This document shows, one piece after another, positions 1 through 5,231 of a stretch of DNA of 7,376 nt. Position 1 is the stretch's first letter; each line of letters starts with the position of its first letter. The stretch is from Hydrogenophilales bacterium RIFOXYD1_FULL_62_11 (GTDB lineage Bacteria > Pseudomonadota > Gammaproteobacteria > Burkholderiales > Thiobacillaceae). The stretch is from the NCBI GenBank assembly GCA_001802655.1, contig MGZO01000089.1:3185-10560 (forward strand), written 5' to 3'. A program made the translations under genes and the position numbers. A model generated the notes under the pieces. It saw only the letters and a list, made by a program, of their open reading frames with translations. It was not told where the DNA came from and searched no databases.

Positions 1-208
1 CTTTCTCAACCATCGCGGCAAAAGCTTTGAAGGCTGGGGCTATGCCGTGTTTGGCCAGGTGGTTGATGGCATGGACGTGGTCGACGCCATCGTCGCCGTG
101 CCGCGCGGCAATCGCGGGCCGCATGGCGATGTGCCGGTCGACCCCATCGTGATGAAACGCGTCACCCTGCTGCCGCAGGCAGCGCCAGGCGCAGCCGGCA
201 AGCAGTAA
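1..208 (+). CDS. Peptidyl-prolyl cis-trans isomerase, cyclophilin type (3' end only)
   Basis: This is the last 68 codons of a cyclophilin, read in the frame starting at base 2 and ending with TAA at 206-208; the 5' part lies outside the window. Visible are the late cyclophilin segments FLNHRGKSFEGWGYAVFGQV and VVDGMDVVDAI, followed by DVPVDPIVMKRVTLL, which matches the final strand of the fold. Cyclophilins speed cis-trans isomerisation of Xaa-Pro bonds during protein folding. The end is short, with an Ala/Gly/Pro-rich tail ending in KQ, as in the small single-domain PpiA/PpiB proteins. Whether it is cytoplasmic (PpiB) or periplasmic (PpiA) cannot be told because the N-terminus is missing. 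The next gene, a transporter permease, begins within a few bases of the stop in the same frame, so translation of the two may be coupled. Confidence 0.88.
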   Translation, partial: FLNHRGKSFEGWGYAVFGQVVDGMDVVDAIVAVPRGNRGPHGDVPVDPIVMKRVTLLPQAAPGAAGKQ

Positions 209-211
209 GCG

Positions 212-1141
212 ATCCTGTCTCCCGCCACCAAACTGCTGCTGCTCGGTCTCGCTGCGCCCGCCGCGCTTGCGCTTGGCCTGGCCGCCGGTGCGCTGCCCGA
301 CGACCTTGAACTGGCGCTGCAGATTCTGACCGAGTTGCGCGCACCGCGCGTCGCTGCCGCCTTCGCCTGCGGCGGTCTGCTGGCGCTGGCGGGCGCACTG
401 ATGCAAACCTTGTTCCGCAACCCGCTGGCCGAGCCCTATCTGCTCGGTGTTTCCGGGGGCGCGGGCTTGCTGGCGCTGCTCGGCATGGCAGCAGGACTGG
501 CCTGGCCGTGGATCTCGGCACTCGCTTTCGCCGGCAGCCTGCTGGCGCTGGGGCTTGCCGCCGCACTTGGTGGCCGTCTGCTGGCGCGCGATCACACGCC
601 GCTGTTATTGGCCGGCGTGATGCTCGCCGCAGGCTTCGGCGCGCTCATCGCTCTGGTGCTCTCCGTCACTCCCGCCGAGCGCCTGCCCGGCATGCTGTTT
701 TTCCTGATGGGCGATCTGGCGTGGACGGCTCAGCCCACACTGCTGTGGGCAGCGCTATTACTCGCCGTCGCCGCCGCGCTGGGGCTGTCCAAACGCCTCG
801 ACGTGCTGCAACTGTCGCCGCTCAAGGCGGCATCGCTCGGCGTCGCTGTCGCCCCCACCCGCTGGATCCTGTTCGCGCTTGCCGGGCTTTGCACCTCACT
901 GGTTGTCGCCCAGGCCGGCAGCATCGGCTTCGTCGGGCTGATGGTGCCGCACGCCCTGCGCCGCATCGGCCTCGCCGGCCACCGCATGCTGTTGCCCGCC
1001 GCCGCGCTGGCCGGCGGCAGCCTTCTGGTGCTGGCCGACGCCCTCGCACGCACCCTCATCGCCCCGCGCGAATTGCCGGTTGGCGTATTGACCGCGATGC
1101 TGGGGGTACCGTTGATGTTGTGGTTGTTGCGCAGGCCTTAG
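212..1141 (+). CDS. FecCD/BtuC-family ABC importer permease with no conventional start codon
   Basis: Integral membrane subunit of a cobalamin, haem or Fe-siderophore type importer. Counting from 212 (309 aa; family about 310-340), the first hydrophobic helix is at about residues 7-29. Then come the family segments GALMQTLFRNPLAEPYLLGV (about 61-80), SPLKAASLGV (about 202-211) and GSIGFVGLMVPHALRR (about 236-251, the loop that contacts the ATPase), and a final helix ending LLRRP. Homology clearly extends upstream of the first ordinary start, TTG at 335, which would remove helix 1. Between the in-frame stop at 206-208 and 335 the frame has no ATG, GTG or TTG. Only ATC at 212 and several CTG codons (first at 215) are available, so 212 is a homology-based guess. 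The gene follows the cyclophilin by 3 nt. Its likely ATPase partner is at 4445-5179. With no binding protein or receptor nearby the substrate is unknown, so I give no btuC/fecD/hmuU symbol. Confidence 0.85.
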   Translation: MLSPATKLLLLGLAAPAALALGLAAGALPDDLELALQILTELRAPRVAAAFACGGLLALAGALMQTLFRNPLAEPYLLGVSGGAGLLALLGMAAGLAWPWISALAFAGSLLALGLAAALGGRLLARDHTPLLLAGVMLAAGFGALIALVLSVTPAERLPGMLFFLMGDLAWTAQPTLLWAALLLAVAAALGLSKRLDVLQLSPLKAASLGVAVAPTRWILFALAGLCTSLVVAQAGSIGFVGLMVPHALRRIGLAGHRMLLPAAALAGGSLLVLADALARTLIAPRELPVGVLTAMLGVPLMLWLLRRP

Positions 1142-1180
1142 GCAATGCGGCACCTTGTAACCTCGGGTCGGCCGCCCAAT

Positions 1181-1216
1181 AAAAAACCCTCCGCTGACCC
1201 ATCGTCGAGCGGAGGG
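1181..1216 (-). terminator. Rho-independent terminator of the PEP-CTERM gene
   Basis: A perfect 9-bp stem, CCCTCCGCT at 1187-1195 with AGCGGAGGG at 1208-1216, encloses a 12-nt loop that can add a GAC/GTC pairing. On the minus strand the stem is followed directly by six T (plus-strand A run at 1181-1186). It starts 18 nt beyond the TAA of the minus-strand PEP-CTERM gene. On the plus strand the stem is followed by CAATCAGG, so it is not a classical terminator for the converging permease gene. Confidence 0.88.
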
Positions 1217-1233
1217 CAATCAGGTTCGAACGC

Positions 1234-2049
1234 TTAGCCGAGCGTACGTTTGCGGCGGCTTACGGTATATCCCACCAGCCCCAGACCCGCCAGCAACATG
1301 GCGTAAGTATCAGCTTCCGGAACGGCGGTCACCAATACGTTATCGAACTTCGCGTAATCGCCCTCGCCGTTGTCCATCCAGAAGGTAATCCAGACTTCGG
1401 ACTGGTTGTTGGCATCGTTACCCAGCGTATAGGACTGATTAGTCCAACTGTTGCTCTGGCTGGCGCGTAGCAGTTGCGTCCAGTTGCCGGTCGCCGTGGG
1501 GTTCAAGTCGTTTTGGTCGGTGTACCACGGCAAGCTCGTTCTCAGATCCGCAAAGCAGCCCGCCTCGCCTTCACCGCTGCACGTCCCGAAACCAGCGATC
1601 GGTCCCACGTGGTAACCCACGACGAAACGGTCGTTGGTGGTCGTGAGGAAGGTACGCCAGTCGAAGCTCAGATTGACGCTGCTCAATCCCGTGGTGTCGA
1701 TCTTGAACAGCATGCCCGCATCGTCTTCTACCCGACCCGTATGGGTATTGTTGGTAGTCAAAAAACCACCAAATTTCTGGATGGCCAGATCATCGTTGAT
1801 CGAGCCGTTATCCGGCGTTTCAAATCGAGCGCCGTACCAGACTTCATTAGCGCCTTCGGATATTTGGGCGATACCCGAATTCACCGGATCCAAAAACGGA
1901 TCATAGTTGGGGAAGCTTGCATATCCTTCGAAGTTTTCGCTGAACAGCGTAACCGCCTGGGCATTGCCTGCGACCGACAGGCCAATCAGCAAGGTCAGCG
2001 CAACCAGCCTGGGTACAGCCTTGCGTGTGTGAAGCCGAACATCTTCCAT
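1234..2049 (-). CDS. PEP-CTERM sorting-domain protein, secreted/surface, function unknown
   Basis: A 271-aa exported protein. Residues 1-32 form a Sec signal peptide: basic start (R5, R9, K10, R14), hydrophobic core 15-28, probable cleavage after AQA at 32. The mature part (33-240) is rich in Asn, Thr, Gly and aromatics, with strand-like segments such as VNLSFDWRTFL and EVWITFWMDNGEG, suggesting a beta-sandwich. C157 and C165 could form a disulphide. The C-terminus is a PEP-CTERM signal: VPEADTYAMLLAGLGLVGY (243-261), a short helix, then SRRKR (264-268). The motif is PEA rather than PEP. Such proteins are thought to be processed by an exosortase (EpsH/XrtA type) and linked to exopolysaccharide production. 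Neither the exosortase nor EPS genes are in the window. The ATG at 2049 has a strong AGGAG 7 nt upstream. Base composition is near 50 % GC against about 65-70 % around it, hinting at recent acquisition. Its substrate or role cannot be named. Confidence 0.86.
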   Translation of the reverse strand: MEDVRLHTRKAVPRLVALTLLIGLSVAGNAQAVTLFSENFEGYASFPNYDPFLDPVNSGIAQISEGANEVWYGARFETPDNGSINDDLAIQKFGGFLTTNNTHTGRVEDDAGMLFKIDTTGLSSVNLSFDWRTFLTTTNDRFVVGYHVGPIAGFGTCSGEGEAGCFADLRTSLPWYTDQNDLNPTATGNWTQLLRASQSNSWTNQSYTLGNDANNQSEVWITFWMDNGEGDYAKFDNVLVTAVPEADTYAMLLAGLGLVGYTVSRRKRTLG

Positions 2050-2056
2050 CGCTCAT

Positions 2057-2061
2057 CTCCT
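2057..2061 (-). promoter_or_regulatory. Strong Shine-Dalgarno of the PEP-CTERM gene
   Basis: On the minus strand AAGAGGAGA precedes the ATG at 2049, with AGGAG separated from it by 7 nt. It fixes the start codon and is the best ribosome binding site in the window. Confidence 0.85.
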
Positions 2062-2225
2062 CTTATTTGCTTGCCAAACCAAATTAACGCGCACGCGCTG
2101 ACAGCGGAAAAGCCCATCAACTGGATGCTCTTTCGGTTCACGCACGACAAATCCATTTGGTATGACTTCAGCCCAGCTGAAAGCACTGGCGAAGCGAGCG
2201 GGCTCTTAACGGCCGGAGGGAGACT

Positions 2226-2254
2226 TGTACAAACTTGTTGTTTTTATGTACAAA
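2226..2254. repeat. Two TGTACAAA direct repeats 21 bp apart
   Basis: TGTACAAA occurs at 2226-2233 and again at 2247-2254. The start-to-start distance is 21 bp, two turns of the helix, so both copies face the same side of the DNA. Each contains the palindrome TGTACA, so the pair can also be read as an inverted repeat. They lie just downstream of the predicted sigma-54 transcription start (about 2262), inside the leader. This is a suitable place for an operator, but no protein is known to me for this site. Confidence 0.45.
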
Positions 2255-2272
2255 AAACCCTGGCCAAAAAGA

Positions 2273-2288
2273 AGCAACATCAATGCCG
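2273..2288 (-). promoter_or_regulatory. Sigma-54 (RpoN) -24/-12 promoter of the PEP-CTERM gene
   Basis: The minus strand reads CGGCATTGATGTTGCT. Against the sigma-54 consensus TGGCACG-N4-TTGCW it matches nine of twelve constrained positions, including the invariant GG (-25/-24) and GC (-13/-12) at exact spacing. Transcription would start near 2262, giving a leader of about 213 nt before the ATG at 2049. Known exosortase/PEP-CTERM systems often carry PrsK, a histidine kinase, and PrsR, a sigma-54-dependent activator, which makes RpoN control biologically sensible. The long leader is the main reason for caution. Confidence 0.55.
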
Positions 2289-2329
2289 GGTTTTTCAGCC
2301 CCAATAACATGAACTTAAAATCAACGACC

Positions 2330-2342
2330 AATCAATAGGTTA
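2330..2342 (+). promoter_or_regulatory. IHF-binding site candidate
   Basis: AATCAATAGGTTA matches the IHF consensus WATCAANNNNTTR at every defined position and lies in AT-rich DNA. Relative to the predicted start at 2262 it covers about -68 to -80, between the sigma-54 core and the upstream inverted repeat. IHF commonly bends DNA in this position to bring an enhancer-binding protein onto sigma-54 polymerase. A single consensus match in AT-rich DNA can arise by chance. Confidence 0.45.
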
Positions 2343-2365
2343 TCGTTAATTAAAATTAATTTAAC

Positions 2366-2397
2366 CATATTGAAATAAAACTAATACATTCAATGTG
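2366..2397. promoter_or_regulatory. Inverted repeat, candidate upstream activator site
   Basis: CATATTGAA (2366-2374) and TTCAATGTG (2389-2397) are inverted 9-bp arms pairing at 8 of 9 positions around a 14-bp gap. The dyad is centred about 120 bp upstream of the predicted sigma-54 start, the usual distance for an enhancer-binding protein. A second weaker dyad, GGTTA (2338-2342) with TAACC (2362-2366) around AT-rich inner arms, overlaps the IHF site. The activator, possibly a PrsR-like regulator, is inferred and not encoded here. Confidence 0.4.
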
Positions 2398-2504
2398 TAA
2401 AGAAGTCCGACAGCCCATGCGTCCCGATTGCGTCACCCAGCCCGAGCAGGGGGCCGGGCTTGAGCTTCTGCCCTTGATGCCCAGCCTGATAACCCGCAAC
2501 GGAC

Positions 2505-2520
2505 TGAAAGCAGCCTTTCA
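2505..2520 (-). other. Small hairpin overlapping the GGT stop codon
   Basis: TGAAAG (2505-2510) and CTTTCA (2515-2520) form a perfect 6-bp stem with a 4-nt loop, and the GGT stop codon TGA is the first three bases of the stem on the minus strand. No T tract follows, so it is not a standard intrinsic terminator. It could protect the 3' end of the mRNA or be fortuitous. Confidence 0.3.
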
Positions 2521-4305
2521 AGGTTTAACCCGAATCACCGTTCCCTCGCGACGCGCATCAGCAGCCCCCCGATGCGCCCCGCTTGCGGCATCGATCTCTA
2601 CCGCCTGCACCGAGCCAAGGGTGTTCTTGCAGCCGTCCGTTCCCGTTTCACCCAGCCCCGTATGCCCGAGTGCCCGCAGGCTGTCCTGGGTGGCACTGCT
2701 GATGCGCGGCTGCATGTAGGCCTGACCGCCTTCACAGCTTATCTTCCCGGTTGCGTGGATAACCGACAGACGCGGGGCGTCGATGGCCTGCTGCATGTTC
2801 ATGTCATGGTCGATGAGGTTGAGGGTGACGTTGAGCACGGAATTGATGATCGTGGCGCCGCCGGGTGAACCATAGGCGGCAACGGGCTGGCCATTCTTGA
2901 ACAACAGCATGGGCGCCATGCTGGAGCGCGGGCGCTTGCCGGGCGCAAGGTCGTTGGCACCGGGATTGCCCGATGCGGCATCGGCGCCGGGCAGGAAGTT
3001 GAAATCGGTCAGCTCGTTGTTGAGCAAAAACCCATAGCCCGGCACGGTGATGCCCGAACCCCAGGTGTATTCGATGGTGCTGGTGTAGCTGACCACGTTG
3101 CCCCAGCGGTCGGCAATGGAAAAGTGGGTGGTGTGGGGGCTTTCTGCCGGGATGCGCGATGGTTTCAGCTGGGGGGCGGTCTTGTTCCAGGGCGCGGGAT
3201 CACCGGCTTGCGGCGTTTCCATGCGACGGTCGGGCTGGATCAGCGCCGCGCGCGTGGCGAGGTAATCGCGGTGCAGCAGGCCTTGACCGGGTACCGGCAC
3301 GACATCGTCGTCGCCTATCCATACCGCCCGGTCGGCGAATGCCAGACGCATCGCCTCGATCATGACGTGCAGGGTTTTGGGGCTGCCGAAGCCATAGCCC
3401 TGCGCGCTGTCGCCCAGCGGAAAACGCTCCAGCAGCGCCAGCATCTGCAAAAGGGTGAGGCCGCCGGAAGACGGCGGCGGCATGCCGGCGAGCGTCCAGC
3501 CGCGATAGTGGCCGATCAGGGGGGCGCGGATCGTCGCCTGATAGCTTGCAAGGTCGGCCAGCGTCATGCGCCCCTCCCCCGCTGAACCGAGTTCGCTACG
3601 CGTGCGCTGCTGCGCCCGGACGATGGCGCGCGCCATCGAGCCGCGATAGAAAGCGTCCGGGCCAAGCGCTGCAATGCGCTTCAGCGTTTTCGCGAGATCG
3701 GGCTGCACCAGCCAGTCACCTTCGGCCAGCGGCACGCCGCCCGGTCGGAAGATCGCCGCGGTTTCCGGCTGCAACTGGGTGCGGCCGCCGTCGTTGACGA
3801 TGTCTTCGGCCAGAAAACGGTTGACCCGAAAGCCGCGCCCGGCGAGTTCGATTGCCGGTGCAAGCGTGGCGGACAGCGGCTTCGTGCCCCAGCGGCGCAG
3901 CGCGAGATCGACGCCGCGCAGGGTGCCGGGCACGCCCACTGCGAGGCCGCTGGTCGAGGCCTGGATAAACGGCATCGGCAAACCGTCGGGCGCAAACAGG
4001 TCGGCGCTCACATTGGCCGGGGCACGCTCGCGGGAGTCGACAATGACGGTTTGGCCGGTTTTCGCCAGATACACCATCATGAATCCGCCGCCGCCGATGC
4101 CCGACGACTGCGGCTCGACCACGTTGAGCGCGAACTGCACCGCAGCCGCCGCGTCGATCGCATTGCCGCCCTGCGCCAGCATCTGCGCGCCCGCCGCTGC
4201 CGCCGCGGGATGCGACACTGCCACCACGCCATCGGGCGAAGCCGCCAGCGTCGAAGCACTGAATAGACACAGGGCAAGAACGCGCACGCTATGGAATAAG
4301 GACAT
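2518..4305 (-). CDS. ggt: Periplasmic gamma-glutamyltransferase (GGT)
   Basis: GGT transfers the gamma-glutamyl group of glutathione and related compounds to water or amino acids. It is made as a precursor that cuts itself into large and small subunits. From the ATG at 4305 the protein is 595 aa (E. coli 580). Residues 1-21 are a Sec signal peptide ending STLA, so the enzyme should be periplasmic. The catalytic Thr is T392 in HTTHFSIADRWGNVV, equivalent to E. coli T391, and begins the small subunit. Substrate residues are present: R92 in DSRERAP, D434 in NNELTDFNF, S461-S462 in KRPRSSMAP, and the oxyanion motif GSPGG at 479-483. The lid-loop stretch between D434 and KRPRSS has near-normal length but no Tyr, unlike E. 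coli. A GTG at 4344 would add 13 residues; neither start has a good Shine-Dalgarno, and ATG gives the cleaner signal peptide. The gene diverges from the ABC ATPase, and no linked glutathione gene is visible. Confidence 0.93.
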   Translation of the reverse strand: MSLFHSVRVLALCLFSASTLAASPDGVVAVSHPAAAAAGAQMLAQGGNAIDAAAAVQFALNVVEPQSSGIGGGGFMMVYLAKTGQTVIVDSRERAPANVSADLFAPDGLPMPFIQASTSGLAVGVPGTLRGVDLALRRWGTKPLSATLAPAIELAGRGFRVNRFLAEDIVNDGGRTQLQPETAAIFRPGGVPLAEGDWLVQPDLAKTLKRIAALGPDAFYRGSMARAIVRAQQRTRSELGSAGEGRMTLADLASYQATIRAPLIGHYRGWTLAGMPPPSSGGLTLLQMLALLERFPLGDSAQGYGFGSPKTLHVMIEAMRLAFADRAVWIGDDDVVPVPGQGLLHRDYLATRAALIQPDRRMETPQAGDPAPWNKTAPQLKPSRIPAESPHTTHFSIADRWGNVVSYTSTIEYTWGSGITVPGYGFLLNNELTDFNFLPGADAASGNPGANDLAPGKRPRSSMAPMLLFKNGQPVAAYGSPGGATIINSVLNVTLNLIDHDMNMQQAIDAPRLSVIHATGKISCEGGQAYMQPRISSATQDSLRALGHTGLGETGTDGCKNTLGSVQAVEIDAASGAHRGAADARREGTVIRVKP

Positions 4306-4345
4306 AAGAGACAGGGCCGAATGAAGAAGGGACCGGGCTTGCACC

Positions 4346-4378
4346 GGCGGGAAGGTCGCAGGCAGTGTGCCACCCGCC
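4346..4378. other. Nested hairpin in the GGT/ATPase divergent region
   Basis: An outer stem GGCGGG (4346-4351) with CCCGCC (4373-4378) encloses an inner stem GGCA (4361-4364) with TGCC (4368-4371) and a GTG loop. It lies between the two divergent starts. It could be RNA structure in the leader of the ATPase mRNA or of GGT, depending on where transcription begins. I see no T run and no clear promoter in 4306-4444. Confidence 0.3.
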
Positions 4379-4444
4379 TACGGCCACATCAACCGCAAGG
4401 GGCATGCTGCTATGCTTGGCTGGATCGCCCCTCCTCTGTATTCC

Positions 4445-5179
4445 ATGGACGCCACTTCACCCCGCCTGACCGCACACCGACTGTCGCTGCAAACGGGCGC
4501 CCGCACGCTGGTCGACGCGCTCGACCTCAGCCTCGAACCCGGCGAAGTGCTCGGCATTCTCGGCGCCAATGGCGCCGGCAAGTCGACGCTGCTGGCCGTG
4601 CTGGCGGGCCTGGCCAGCCCCGCGCACGGCCACGTCACGCTCGGCGACCAGCGACTCGACACGCTGCCACCGCTCACCCGCGCGCAGCACATCGGCCTGT
4701 TGCCGCAGGGCGATGAAGGCGGCTTTTTTGGCAGCGTGAACGATTTTGTCGCGCTGGGTCGCCATCCCTTTGGCGATGCGCCCACCGATCTGGCGGCGCA
4801 CCTCGCGACCTGGGAACTGGGCGGGCTTGCCCACCGCCCGCTCGACACGCTGTCCGGCGGCGAGCGCCAGCGGGCGCGGCTGGCGCAACTGGCAATTCAG
4901 ATGCCGCAGATTGCCCTGCTGGACGAGCCGCTGACCCATCTCGACCCGGCGCATCAGGCGCGGCTGCTGGCCTGGGCGCGCAGCGAAGCCGACGCCGGTC
5001 GCAGCGTGGCCTTGACCCTGCACGACCCCAACTGGGCGGCCTGCCAGTGCGACCGCCTGCTATTGCTGCACGGCGACGGCCGCTGGCAACTGGGCACGCC
5101 AGCCGTGCTGCTTACCCCGGCCTCGCTGGAAGGGCTGTATGGCGCCGGCACGGCCATGCTGTGGCGGCGGCAGGCCTAA
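4445..5179 (+). CDS. BtuD/FecE/HmuV-type ABC transporter ATP-binding protein
   Basis: Cytoplasmic ATPase subunit of a metal-chelate importer, 244 aa from the ATG at 4445 (family about 240-270). All nucleotide-binding motifs are intact: Walker A GANGAGKST (40-48), Q-loop Q88 in GLLPQGDEGGFF, signature LSGGERQR (136-143), Walker B IALLDEP (156-162) with D160 and catalytic E161, D-loop LTHLD (163-167) and switch His193 in TLHD. The family and the FecCD permease at 212-1141 fit as subunits of one importer, although the two genes are separated by two minus-strand genes. In the usual arrangement permease and ATPase are adjacent. The start is uncertain. ATG at 4412 has an AAGGGG nearby and would add 11 residues; GTG at 4367 would add 26. 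The 4445 start begins just before the first domain strand. No substrate-binding protein is in the window, so cobalamin, haem and siderophore all remain possible. Confidence 0.9.
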   Translation: MDATSPRLTAHRLSLQTGARTLVDALDLSLEPGEVLGILGANGAGKSTLLAVLAGLASPAHGHVTLGDQRLDTLPPLTRAQHIGLLPQGDEGGFFGSVNDFVALGRHPFGDAPTDLAAHLATWELGGLAHRPLDTLSGGERQRARLAQLAIQMPQIALLDEPLTHLDPAHQARLLAWARSEADAGRSVALTLHDPNWAACQCDRLLLLHGDGRWQLGTPAVLLTPASLEGLYGAGTAMLWRRQA

Positions 5180-5188
5180 GCCACCCTG

Positions 5189-5194
5189 TATAAT
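5189..5194 (+). promoter_or_regulatory. TATAAT -10 element before pcnB
   Basis: A perfect TATAAT lies 37 nt upstream of the pcnB ATG, in the 52-nt gap after the ATPase. The predicted start near 5201 gives a leader of about 30 nt. The position 17 bp further upstream reads GGCGGC, a poor -35, so strength depends on other contacts or an activator. It would drive the pcnB-folK-kinase run independently of the transporter gene. Confidence 0.5.
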
Positions 5195-5231
5195 CGCGCC
5201 TTCTGTTTTTTCCACCCGCTCCGCGTATTCA

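Larger units (their letters stand above)
2050..2517. other. Gene-free control region between GGT and the PEP-CTERM gene
   Basis: No convincing coding sequence lies in these 468 nt. The half nearest the PEP-CTERM gene is the presumed leader and contains a possible hairpin: AGCCCAGCT at 2170-2178 with AGCGGGCT at 2197-2204, eight pairs and one bulged A. The stretch 2290-2400 is markedly AT-rich and carries the IHF-like and dyad sites. The part 2400-2517 returns to high GC and holds AGCCCG (2439-2444) paired with CGGGCT (2455-2460). I see no T run that would make that hairpin a terminator for the incoming GGT transcript. Confidence 0.6.

Noticed and set aside
2261..2276. Second sigma-54-like element on the plus strand (TGGCC...GC)
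   Set aside because: GG/GC spacing is right but most other positions differ from consensus, and no plus-strand gene follows for 2 kb.
1474..2307. Plus-strand open frame opposite the PEP-CTERM gene and its leader
   Set aside because: No homology I recognise and no ribosome site. The opposite strand has a signal peptide, sorting signal, Shine-Dalgarno and terminator in agreement.
2370..2398. Sigma-70 promoters in the AT-rich stretch (TTGAAA or TTGAAT as -35)
   Set aside because: At 16-18 bp spacing the -10 candidates are poor on either strand; AT-rich DNA gives such partial matches easily.
2439..2460. AGCCCG/CGGGCT hairpin as terminator for ggt
   Set aside because: The stem is only 6 bp and no T run follows on the minus strand.
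4341..4390. Possible cobalamin riboswitch before the ATPase
   Set aside because: There is GGGAAG and a later CCACCCGCC, but the conserved GGTG-NN-AATCC segment and the proper spacing are missing.
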